From Nymphaea colorata (Eukaryota > Streptophyta > Magnoliopsida > Nymphaeales > Nymphaeaceae): 64,000 nt of DNA. The stretch is from NCBI RefSeq assembly GCF_008831285.2, contig NC_045149.1:5199500-5263499 (forward strand). Reading direction: 5' to 3'. The position numbers were made by a program, and so were the translations under genes. The notes below the pieces were generated by a model that did not search any database, was not told the DNA's origin, and was given only the letters and a program-made list of their open reading frames with translations. Shown here piece by piece: positions 1-27,720 of this stretch (its first letter is position 1; the number at the start of each line of letters is the position of its first letter).

Positions 1-574
1 ATCAATTGAAGCTCAAAACAAAATGAACAAACAAAACAAAATTCCCAGAGAACTAATGAAAATGTGTTCCAATGTGTGTTCATTATGTTTTGTTAACCAT
101 GAATTTTTAGTATAATCATATTTTTATTTGCAATTCATGGTGGGTAATTATGCATCCATATGTTCTGTAAAATATAGATCTCATTGCCCAAAGTAAATTG
201 CTGATTTAGACCAAGGGAACTCCACATTGCAAATAAGGGATTTTCAATAATTGTTTAGTTCATATATTTTATAGATATCTAGTCAATTAGAGAGCAAGCG
301 ATGACTGAATTTATGAACCTACTGACATTTTGAAGAGGAAAAGTGGAAAGTGGGACTTTTTAATATGGTAATGGGTTTCTTAAGGTAGCCAAAATTTTAA
401 AATAAGAACTGTCATGTCGCATTGAAAAACATTAAACTTTTGGTTGTACTACAATGGTTGTGGAAAAAATGGAACCACAAGTTCTAATAGAATAACATGA
501 TTTGAAAATAATAGTCATGGTTCATCCCTGACATTGTATTAAGGGCAAAGAGACATAAAATGATAGTCACATAC
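1..574 (-). other. Partial intron 5 of the pectin acetylesterase gene
   Basis: This is AT-rich sequence between the exon 5 donor at 574 and the window edge. No exon with the catalytic-serine block was found on the minus strand, and I see no repeat or open frame in it. Confidence 0.6.
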
Positions 575-18145
<17,571 letters not shown>

Positions 18146-19160
18146 CCTCTTTCTCTCCCTCTCTCTCTTTTCCTGGCTTCCCACCACTACAGAAATTCGA
18201 AAAAAAAGTATCTTTCTTTTCCTAATTCAAAGCTGTTGTGAATGTCCTTACTTTTTCTTTTCTTCCGCACGATGAAAAAGGGAAAAGAGCCAGATGAAAC
18301 GGAGATGTTTGACAATTTATGTTACGGAAGCTTAATTCGGAATCCGTTAGACAAAAAAAAGGTTATGAAAACAATGAAATCTCTCGGGAAACTCGTCCTT
18401 CTTGGTTTATTTGTACCCCGTTTCCCAATAAAGATGTTTGAAGAAGAATTTCAAATCTGAAAAAAAAAGCAGGTGTTTCGAAAATTTTTCTGATCGGAAA
18501 ACCTCCAAAGTGCAAACTGAACAGGCTTAATGAATTGAACAATTTAATGCGGAAAAACTTTCATGAATCGTAAGGAACTAACTGGTAGAGTTCTGGATGC
18601 CTGTGGAAGAACCTCTCCAACGGATTTCGTTCACTCTCAGGCAATAGTGGAAATGCCAAAGGAATGAGGCGTTCCTCCGGCAATTCACGCAATGGAGGAG
18701 GAGGGAGCAAATGTCGGCGACGTTCCGGCACACTCTTTTTCTAATCGAAACAAGAAAGCAGAGGCGGCCCGCATTCGAGCTCCAGCGCTCCTGGTTGGAC
18801 AACTTTGTGCGAATGTATACAGAAGAAGAAACTTCAGCCGTTGTTTCCCACCTCTTTTTTCAGTAAATTTTCCTCCAAACTATGAAAAACAGTTGATGAA
18901 TCAACAAAATTCGTGAAAGGATAAAATTGTATCAATTCTAAACAGCTTCTCGTTCTCTGCAGTTTTAGCAGAGAGGGAGAGACGGACAGAGAGAGACCGC
19001 GCGAGAGAGAGAGATAGAGACATCGCAGATGCAGCGGGTTTCCGGGAGCAACTTATTCGTAATTTAATGGCGTAGGGAGGGAAACTGAGATCTCTCAGAT
19101 GAGAGAGAGATTGAGAGAGCTTACAATAATGGAGGTTGAAGGGGATCTGCAACCAATGGG
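18146..19160 (-). promoter_or_regulatory. Probable 5' UTR and promoter region of the pectin acetylesterase gene
   Basis: On the minus strand, the bases immediately before the start codon are a GA-rich leader (18146-18180). A second GA/CT-rich block lies at about 18960-19030. Such tracts are common in plant 5' leaders. I see no convincing TATA box, and the transcription start cannot be placed. An additional leader intron is possible. Confidence 0.35.
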
Positions 19161-19389
19161 TGATTGGAGAGAGTGGGGGATTTTTTATTTACCTAAAATA
19201 CCCCTATTGGTGGGAATGACGGAAGGTGGCGTGCTTCGGTTTCACGCTTCCCCAAGTCTCGTCCCGTCGGCTTTTTTCTTTGCTTCGCTCCATTCTCAGT
19301 ACGACCAAGTTGGAAGTGGAAGGTCAACTTAGTTGATTTGACGGTTATCCATATTATCGCCGATTTTTTAAAATCCTTTTTCGACGTTA

Positions 19390-19501
19390 GAAGTTTAAAT
19401 TGCGCAATGCAATCCAAAGAGAGCACGCAATTAAGGGTGGGTGGCGTTCGGCCAGGCCGGTCCGACCCGATCCGATTTGAAGTTTAAATCGCGCAATGCA
19501 A
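19390..19501. repeat. 23-bp direct repeat flanking a hAT-like end
   Basis: GAAGTTTAAATTGCGCAATG-type text occurs at 19390-19412 and, with one mismatch, at 19479-19501. Between them, TAAGGGTGGGTGGCGTTCGG (from about 19434) resembles the TAGGGGTGGGTATCGGGCC end of the hAT-type element at 4372-5110. It may be a remnant or deletion product of such an element. Confidence 0.4.
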
Positions 19502-19649
19502 GCCGTTAGAAGTTTCGAAGTGTTTCACAAGTAATTTATAAATAGATTATTCATTTCAGAAGTAGATAAGATTTTAAAAAGTTTAAGCATTTAGAAAAAA
19601 TGTTCTACGAATGCTCTGAATTTATGTTTTTGCAAATCAAAGTTTTGAG

Positions 19650-19860
19650 GCACGCAAATCAAATTCATATGTATTCCTTCTATAAACAAAGCAAACCTAT
19701 AAATATTACATTCATACGTATTCCTTTTATGAAACAAAGTTTTGAGGGAAGCAAATCAAATTCATAGGCATTCCTTTTATGAAAACAAATCAAACCTGTA
19801 AAGTTCTCATTCATATGTATTCCTTTTATGAAAATAGGTCAAACCTAAATGTTTTGAACG
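19650..19860. repeat. Diverged tandem repeat, four copies of a roughly 50-bp unit
   Basis: The phrase ATTCATATGTATTCCTTTTA with small changes recurs near 19662, 19710, 19762 and 19808. Each is followed by GAAA(A)CAAA-like text and usually by AAACCT. Confidence 0.65.
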
Positions 19861-19889
19861 AAGAGATTGAATATAAATGTATTTGTGTC

Positions 19890-20100
19890 AAGAGCGAAAT
19901 CAGAAATTTTTAGTTTAGAAGAAGGTATCAGAATACTAACAAAATAACTTGCTCAGTTTTAGGGGCATTAGTATTTAAGTTTAAATTTTTAAGATGCAGA
20001 AATATATAAATAACAAAAGTAGCCATGAGATATCAATGTAAAAAATAAACAGATTTTGTGGGTCTGTGTAGGCAACTGCCTACACCTGCCTCCACCACTG
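19890..20100 (+). repeat. Dispersed AT-rich element, copy 3
   Basis: It starts GAGCGAAATCAGAAATTTTT and has an AT-rich middle. It ends in CTGCCTACACCTGCCTCCAC, resembling the start and end layout of the copies at 14838 and 22850. The family membership is tentative. Confidence 0.3.
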
Positions 20101-20145
20101 ATTTATGTTACACAAGTTAGATTTTGGATTTGCTCGACTGGCTGG

Positions 20146-20480
20146 CTTCTTCATTCCCAAAAAGTTGCTAATTCAAGCTCCTTGTCAAGAAGTTTTTTCA
20201 GAAAACTGCAGTAAGTACACTATCCTTTTCTAACCTATTCAAGTGTATCAAAGTAGACATGCCAGTTATATTTTTAGATGATCTAAAAATATTCTGATTG
20301 AAACAACCATGGTCGCGCACTTCATTCCCAAAATTGCTAATTCAAGCTCCCCACAAGTAGACTTTTCAGAAAACTGCAGTAAGTTGTAGTTTTAATTTTT
20401 CTAAATAGTACCTGTTCAAGTATTTTTAAAGTTGACATGCAAGTTACATTTTTAGGTGATCTAAAACCACTCTTACTGAA
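20146..20480. repeat. Diverged tandem duplication, period about 170 bp
   Basis: Both copies contain CTTCATTCCCAAAA, GCTAATTCAAGCTCC, TTTTCAGAAAACTGCAGTAA, a CAAGT...GACATGC phrase, and GATGATCTAAAA or GGTGATCTAAAA, in the same order with indels. Its origin is unknown. Confidence 0.7.
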
Positions 20481-21294
20481 CAACTATGTATATCAGAAAT
20501 ATGAGGTTAAATTATCGAAAAAGAGAAAATAACCAAAATAAAACTTGTTCAACACCATCCAGCGACATTTATCTCAAGTAAATGGCAGCCCCTCCAATCG
20601 GATGTGTGACATGTGCCCACCTACAAATTTGTGACTTTCTTGCTTTCACTTCACTTTCTTTTCAAAATTTGATTATTTTAGCAAAAGTCTGGCTTGGGGT
20701 ACTAATTTTTTTATGTCCTCAAATTTTTGTTTCTTAAAAGCTTATTTCTGAAAACGAAAATGGCAAAATGCCCATGCACATTAGATTCCGTAGGGCATGT
20801 GTCGGTGATGCTGTTGGGTTGCCTTCAAAATGTGTTTTAGGCATGTTTGGGCCACTATTGAAATTGGATTATGAAAAATAATCAGTCGTGATAAAGCGCC
20901 ATTTTCCAAACTGAGTAAGTAATATTTTGCCCCCCCGCGGCCCTCTTTTTCAAGTTATATATTCGCACATAACATTTTTTTTTTTTTCCCTCGTCCTCTA
21001 AATATACAAACTTGGTTTCAGAAACTAGTTAAAAAACCAGATTGTTCCAATGCTTGGTTCTCATAAAATGTCGTTTATTGATACAACCTTAGCCTTAATG
21101 GATAACACATAAGATAAGAATGAGTCTGCAGGTCATTTCAAAATATGATCTGGGTTGTGATAGCATCACGATCTGTCCAGCCTCGTCTATGGTCTTGGTA
21201 AAATGCAAGCGACTTCTAAGGCACCACTGACTGAGTCGGACGAGCACACCCTTCCTCTTGCACCTAGGTCTACACAGGTCTGGAGTGAGGACAC

Positions 21295-21350
21295 TGTACC
21301 ATCAATTTGATAGTATTTGTATTGTACCATCAATTTGATAGTATTTGTAT
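21295..21350. repeat. 28-bp perfect tandem duplication
   Basis: Two consecutive copies of a 28-bp unit starting TGTACCATCAATTTGATAGT. Confidence 0.9.
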
Positions 21351-22186
21351 CCCACCCTATTGACCCATGAGCATATAATTGTAATCACAAGAATCGAACT
21401 GATTATAAATCCAACATATTATGTTATGTTATACTTCTAAAGGCTGATTCTAACGGCATCTCATGGGTTTCAGATGTTTGTCCCTTCTTATGACTAGATG
21501 AGCGGAAGCTTAACAACCCATTATTAGGAAAAAAAGGTTCAAGCCCGCCTCCATTTCTCTTGCTCCTAGGTCCTGGGCTGCATTTGGGCGTAGGTGGGTA
21601 TCATACACCTATCAGTTAAAGTAGCATCAACGAGAATCAAATTGATGACATGCCTTTTATACGTACAATCAGCTATGCTACACTCTTTGGAGCTACATGA
21701 TGCATTTGCAGTCGCAAATGATGATCTCACTGCTTCCAACTCAAATGAATGGCGCAGTCAATAATCGTTAAGATGGTGGCTTCTTATAATCAAAACGAAT
21801 TTTGGAGATTGCTAGCCGTTTGTGGGACTTCGGTTTCTTGGACTATGGAGCCAGTGGGTGTAGTGGGGCTCGATGGAGATGGAGTACTTATTCTTCTTAT
21901 ACTCTGGATAGGCACAACCGAAATATAGCCATCATCGTAGAACCCCGAATATCGCTATCACGTTCTCATAATTAACAAGGACTTTTGCCAAACGATTGGA
22001 AATACATGGCCATAGGTCGTCCTTATTATTGTCTTCCCCTTCTCAAGTTGATCAATCAACGTTATCCCATTTGCGTTAGTAGCCACTTCCCGCACGCCTC
22101 TCCAATCTTATCCACAGCTCGATGCATCTGAACCAAAATTAAAAGCACAAAAGTAGAAGGTCTAAATGATCTATCAATGATAAGTC

Positions 22187-22190
<4 letters not shown>

Positions 22191-22253
<63 letters not shown>
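22191..22253. repeat. Compound (TA)n(GA)n microsatellite
   Basis: About 17 TA units (22191-22225) run directly into about 14 GA units (22225-22253). Confidence 0.9.
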
Positions 22254-22256
<3 letters not shown>

Positions 22257-22849
22257 TGGATGGGCCGCTAAAGAAAGGTCTCTGTCAGCATGTTTTCCAA
22301 ATCAATTTTTTATTTCTCCTTTAAAATTAAATGCCTCTAATTGATGCTGGCGTGATAATGGCGTACAGCATTTACTCAAATAATGAAGCAAAATGATGGC
22401 AGCTGCAGCCACTTACATTTTATCGAATACGAGTTCTCTGCCATTGCATCATAATGATTTTCGCATTAGTTAGATGCTCGATTGTGGAAACAAAATGATA
22501 AAAATGTTGCAAAATAAAAAAAGGCAGAAGAGAAGGACCGCTTGATGGCTGCGAAAAGTATGAACCACAAGGACAAACGTCGATGACGAAGAAGAGGACT
22601 AAGAAAAAGAAGAGACATCTACGCAGACGCCAGACGGGTTTTACTACAGTAACGACACTTCCTTGTAGGTTAAAGAAAAAGGCTCATTAAAAATTTGCAG
22701 CATGATCGATCCGACGGTGTTGTTCGTTGCATTCCTGTCTCAGAAAGAAACTCTGACAGATACCAGTATATACACACAAAGGTGATTCAGATCGAGCAGA
22801 ATCAACAGATTCAAGCTTCAAACTGTTACATTTAATCATCATTATAAAG

Positions 22850-22995
22850 TCAGAAATTTTTCATGAACGGAGTCTAATTTTAGTTTCAAAATTTCTTTTT
22901 AAATAAAATTTTATATGCAAATTTAAGATATTCAAAAGGACGGGGAGTGGGGGGGGCCAAGGCCCCTCCATCCCCGGTTGGCTCCGGCCCTGCTC
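22850..22995 (+). repeat. Dispersed AT-rich element with GGCCCC-type end, copy 4
   Basis: It begins CAGAAATTTTTCATGAACGG and has an AT-rich middle. It ends GGGGGGGGCCAAGGCCCC, then GGTTGGCTCCGGCCCTG. This is the best-preserved end of the family in this window. Confidence 0.45.
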
Positions 22996-24065
22996 ACACT
23001 CAATTCATCACACCGAACTTATCTGTTGCTCGCCTTTAACCATCAAAAAGCCACAACAGCAAGTTCTGAATCGTCCCCATCGACCTGCAATAACTTGCAC
23101 TATAGGATTTAGAAAGAATAACGTTTAATGGAAAGTTTAATTTTCACGTTGGCTATTAATGCTGTCATTTTTATTCTTCACTTCACCTTTTGGATTCTAC
23201 CCGCAAATCTCTAGAAAATTGCTCTGGAGTTATTTATCTCTCATTAAAGCTGCCAAAGTTGGGTGCCTTTTTAGGAATTTTCAAATGGAAGCAACCAAGT
23301 AGCAACAGCGCGCTGCAGTCGATCCAATAAATGTATCCTTTTACAACAAATAATTGTGTTGCTTTTCATTGCTTACGGGTGAAAACCGTTCGGTTCTGGA
23401 TTTGAAGTTTCTCTTGTTTCGGCTTTAGAACAAAATCTGATCTTTATCCAGTTTCTTATATGTACGGACGATCCAAACCCCGATCCACATGCATCTCAAT
23501 AATATTATTTGTCGATTACTATTGCAACCGACAAAATCTCAAGAGTGGGGGAGTCAATGGTTTGGATCATGATCCAAACATGCTGATCCAGATCCATATT
23601 TGGCATTTGAAATATGGTAAAATGTGAAATATATATTCAGGCAGCATCATGAGTATATATATCATTTTCATCTTAATTTCCTCTTACGCAGTCTTACCTC
23701 TCAGACATTATGAGTATTGTTTTTTGACAAGTCTAACTGTTTATATTGAATGTAAAATCTCCATATTTATAAATTTTTTAAAAATAATAAAGAATACATG
23801 CATGCACAAATAAGATTTTTAAGTTTTTGAATTTAACCGTCATAATTTATTGACTTATCAAATTCAATAACATCAGATTTGACGACAATTTTTTTCATAT
23901 ATTGTCATAAATTTTACATCAATATATATGGTTACATTCATGAAAAAAAAAACCCCTTACAGAACTACCTAAAAGGCACAATTACAGAAGCAAGATCTGA
24001 GGATTTTTTAAAAAAGAATTATTGCCATGCCTACTGGAGCATTCGTAACTTTATATGTCAGCAAT

Positions 24066-24190
24066 GGTATTTGTGAAACTAAGCGGCCATTTGACAACAA
24101 TAAAACAGGGTTACAATCCACAGGGTTACAATCCGGTATTTGTGAAACTAAGCGGCCATTTGGCAACAATAACACAGGGTTACATACGCC
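24066..24190. repeat. Tandem duplication, period 69 bp
   Basis: GGTATTTGTGAAACTAAGCG starts both copies (24066 and 24135), each running through CCATTTGRCAACAATAA and ACAGGGTTACA. The ACAGGGTTACAATCC phrase is doubled again at the junction. Confidence 0.85.
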
Positions 24191-25294
24191 CAAAACAATG
24201 ACGCAGATTCATGTTACATGGTAACATACTGTTCTATGAATCTACAACTTTTTTGGAACAAATTTATGGGACACTAACAATATGTTTGTTGCCAAAACAT
24301 GTGATCACCATATTTGGAAGACCTAGAAATCAGAAAAAAACATGTTTCTTTCGCAGCCATAAATTGTATCCGTTAAATATCTACAAATCCATGTCCAAAT
24401 ACCTCTGGCTTATAAATTCTTATCTATGCATAAAAAGGAAAGTTGCTTTTGGTTCTCAAAATGCGCCACATCTATGTCGTCACCTGTATCATAGAGAAAA
24501 CCAGAAACAGATATCTGCGTATAGCAAATAGGACTCAAGCATCTAACTAAATTTGTAGAAACTCACAAACACATTTCTCTCTGACATTAAGCAAGCCGAT
24601 TCCGCAGGCCGGGCCTCTGAGCTTTCGAACACTACCCGATTTTATGCCACAAATCGATTCGCATAAACATCACCAAATTTTTTTGGCATGTGGATATTAG
24701 CGGCGGTCTATGATGCAGCGACAGTTTATGGTGCTTTTTTTTTGCAACGATTTGTGGTGGTTTTAACAACAGTTCATGCACCAATGCAAGCATGTGAATA
24801 TGTAGCATAAGAATATAGAGGTTAACCTTTTGTGCCTGTCTCCACTCTCATTGAATCCCCTCTATACAGTTTGATTTTGCACTGAAAAAGAAAAAAAGAC
24901 CGGTAGACAAACTCAGCTACATACGCATCGATGGGGTGTGTGTGTGTGTGTGCGAGGGTGCACGTGGATGGTAGTGGTGGCAGATACTTAGCAACTCTAT
25001 TCATTTACTTGTATGATATATTATGCATACCCAAGAAATGCAATTGCGGTGACAGCAGTTATCGGTCACGTTCAAAGATGTTCAATTGGAGAAGTTCCGT
25101 TTCACCATCAGACATGCAATTCCGTACCGCTAGTAAAGGTATGAAACGGATAGAATCTGGATCGAGGCTGGTAAACGAGCATGAAAGACGTGAGCCAAGC
25201 TTAAGCTTGGCAGGTTGAGCACACATACGCTAATTCTTTTGAAGAAAAATGGATTTTTTTTTTTCCAAAGTTTGTTCTTTGTAAACGTTATATA

Positions 25295-25500
25295 TTTAAT
25301 GCAAGTTATTTTGGAAAAAAAAATCGATTTTGCTACTATCAAAATTTGGATGCTATGAAAGCCGTTTGGTTATTAAAAAAACATGACTAACTTAATAAGT
25401 GTTCCTCATCAAGTCACCCTTAAGATCATATCCGTATAGTTAGATAGCATAAAAAGTACTTTAATAATTATTTTTGTCTCTTACTAGGAGCAAAGTTTGG
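25295..25500 (+). repeat. AT-rich MITE family, copy D (partial)
   Basis: It carries the family core CTACTATCAAAATTTGGATG, then GAAAGCCGTTTGGTTATTAA and CTTAAGATCATATCCGTATA. It lacks the outer end seen in copies B and C. Confidence 0.5.
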
Positions 25501-25600
25501 ATTCTATGCTGGAGCGTATATCAGATATTGCCAAATGGCTACAAAAAAAAAAGTGTCTACGCAAAAACAAGCATCACATGAGCATTATAGAAGGTTTAAG

Positions 25601-27310
25601 AGCAACAACGATTCTGATATGAGCCTACCATGGACCTTGTCCAGGATAGGCGAAGAGCTCGCCGGCTGTGTGCCCAAGCAGCAACGAACACAGCAGCACA
25701 TGGCCTAAGGCCATGCCAAGGTGGATCGGGTGCATAAAGTCGCACATACAAGCAGGGATGGACTAGCGTCGAGTGAGGTTAACCTCCACGACAAGAACTG
25801 AGAGCATCAGGCCGAGGCCACGAGCACTACCAAGAGTGAAGGGCATTCGACCATAAGGGAGGCAGGCGTGCTGACGAAGGCTAGAGCACTGCCGAGCGCA
25901 GCCGAAGACAGGCCGAGGACGTGGGTGTAGGCAGCCGGGTAAGGTCGGCTGAAGGTGACAGCAAAGGCCGTGAGCATCGATCGTAGGCCACCAACAACAG
26001 TGCGGGGGCTAGCTGCTGAAGGCGACGATAGGCTAAAGGAGGCTCACGAGGGAGATGAAGCATTTGGCAAGTGCGACGAGCGTTATGGAGAGGCCGACTT
26101 CGATAACCTTCGACATCAGGAGGCAGCGGCAAAAGTTGAGGGGTTAGGGTGTGGACCAGGCAAGAAGGTTGACCAAGGTGAGATGGAGCAGGGACGACCA
26201 GCGTCCAAGCAGGGCAACGAAGAAGGACCTCAACCCGGTTTAGACCAAGTCAACCCGAATGCCGAGACCAATCCCAAGCTCAATGGATTTCTATTCTCAA
26301 CGCCAATGGCCCATCTACCTTCTTCTTTCTTGTTTTCTAATTCACCTTTATCCCCTATGGCCGAATGTGAAGACAGTTTGGTATTCTAGAGAGGCAATCA
26401 GAATCCGCTACCAGAGCATCAAATCACGCCCGATCCAAGGTGCATTCTCCTCTATCCCGAATGAGTTTAGAGGCTGAGATTGGCAATAGGGGCTGCAGCA
26501 AAGAAAGCCAATGCCCGTGGTTCTGGCGAAGACATCCACGGCTGCATTCGACACCAGCGCTCCTTGAATTCGGCAAGTACTCGATTCTCTCCTTGATACT
26601 TCCGATTAAAGGTTGTTTTTGCAGACCTAGCGTCCTAGCATCGCTGACATACGCTCGATTCCGTCCCAAACAGTCTAACGAGGGTGTAGATCGGGGGATT
26701 TCGGTTTCGATCTAGCATAAAGCAAGGTGGAAGCACGAAGTGTGATCGATGCATTCATCCGTCATATCGGCGGGTGTCTAACACCTGTGGCATTTGGCTG
26801 GAACGGCTGTAATCGGGCTGCTTTTTGACTCATGGCTGGATTGCTTCATACCACATGGAAGGCAGCTGTTCAAGTTTACGTTCCCCGCCACCAGTGGTAG
26901 ATCGAAGGGCTGGACCTATCTACCTAGCATTGCCTTATCACGAGGATTCATTTGTCTAAATTTGAGTCGATTCTGACCACTTTCGGAGGAGTTTCACCCC
27001 ACACACAGATTTGGCATTTTTGCGGCGGCACTAGGCCAAACCCCGCCGTACATAGCTTGCAGGTGGCAGCCTCACCAAGCTCTTGCTAGAATCTTGGGCA
27101 ACCCACGAGATTTGGATCGGTTTTCCCATACTGCCCTTCTAAATTAATTAGTCTTTGAATTTGCGCTATCCAAGTGTTGCCCTTGTGGTCTTTTGGTGGA
27201 GAACGTGTGCTCGAAAAGGAAGGGAGTGACGCCTACTTTAGAGGAAGGAGATAACGTTCCAAAAAGAAAGATTTCTCGTGCCACGATTTGAGGATCTTGG
27301 AACGGCTAAA
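25601..27310. other. GC-rich degenerate repeat DNA, probably old retroelement
   Basis: Composition changes sharply from AT-rich to GC-rich at about 25600. The sequence TGATATGAGCC at 25617 is one base different from the LTR start TGATACGAGCC of the downstream array. No conserved retroelement protein or intact long frame is visible. The 144-codon frame at 25955-26389 is Glu/Gly/Lys-rich and unrecognised. Origin as a decayed LTR element is an inference. Confidence 0.3.
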
Positions 27311-27652
27311 TAGGCCTCGACATCGGACCAGGCCAGGCAGCTCAGCCCGGCCCGATAGCCCGAGACCCGGCCCGGGCTCGACCTAATAGCTCGAGAGCCG
27401 GCCCGGGCCCGGCCCGCCCTCCTAACCCCCTTTCCCTGCCCTCCCGACCCCCTTCCCCCCGCCCTCCGATGGAGGAGGAGGGGGAGGGAGACGGAGGAGG
27501 GAGGGGGAGCGGCAACGGAGGAGGACGGGCAGGGAGACGAAGGAGGAGAGGGAGACAGAGATAGAGGAGGAGGGAGAGGGAGAGGGGGAGCAGGAGGGAG
27601 AGGGAGAGCGGAGGGCGGGAGTCGGGCTGGCCCGGCCTGATGATCAGGCTTA
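27311..27652. mobile_element. Older GC-rich hAT-like element
   Basis: The ends are inverted repeats matching at about 20 of 28 positions: TAGGCCTCGACATCGGACCA, and TAAGCCTGATCATCAGGCCG when read inward from the right. Flanking octamers CGGCTAAA (27303-27310) and CGTTTAAA (27653-27660) match at 6 of 8, as a decayed 8-bp target duplication would. The GGGCCGGGCC-rich ends and the GA/CT-rich interior resemble the 4372-5110 element. The 342 bp have no real coding frame. It ends 68 bp before the LTR array. Confidence 0.55.
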
Positions 27653-27720
27653 CGTTTAAAGCTCAAAAAGGCAGGTCCCACTCGCACCATGTGGAGGAGA
27701 TTTCAGAACGGTTAGGGTTC

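Larger units (their letters stand above)
19161..25600. other. Intergenic AT-rich region
   Basis: No gene is supported here. Apart from the repeats listed individually, the sequence is AT-rich with scattered stops in all frames. Weak impressions of transposon debris occur at 21780-22080 (a possible LINE fragment, not supported) and around 24590-24780. Confidence 0.5.

Noticed and set aside
21780-22080. LINE endonuclease fragment
   Set aside because: One frame has a LINE-like phrase (DFGFLDYGASG...TLDR), but it is short, interrupted and lacks further conserved blocks.
24211-24531. 106-codon frame
   Set aside because: It has AT-rich random-looking composition with no domain, signal or conserved neighbour.
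27238-27690. 150-codon proline/serine-rich frame on the minus strand
   Set aside because: It spans the second GC-rich hAT-like element and its flanks. The frame reflects polypurine tracts, not a protein.
27716-27720. Target-site duplication GGTTC for the array
   Set aside because: The right end of the array is truncated in LTR 5, so no matching copy can be tested.
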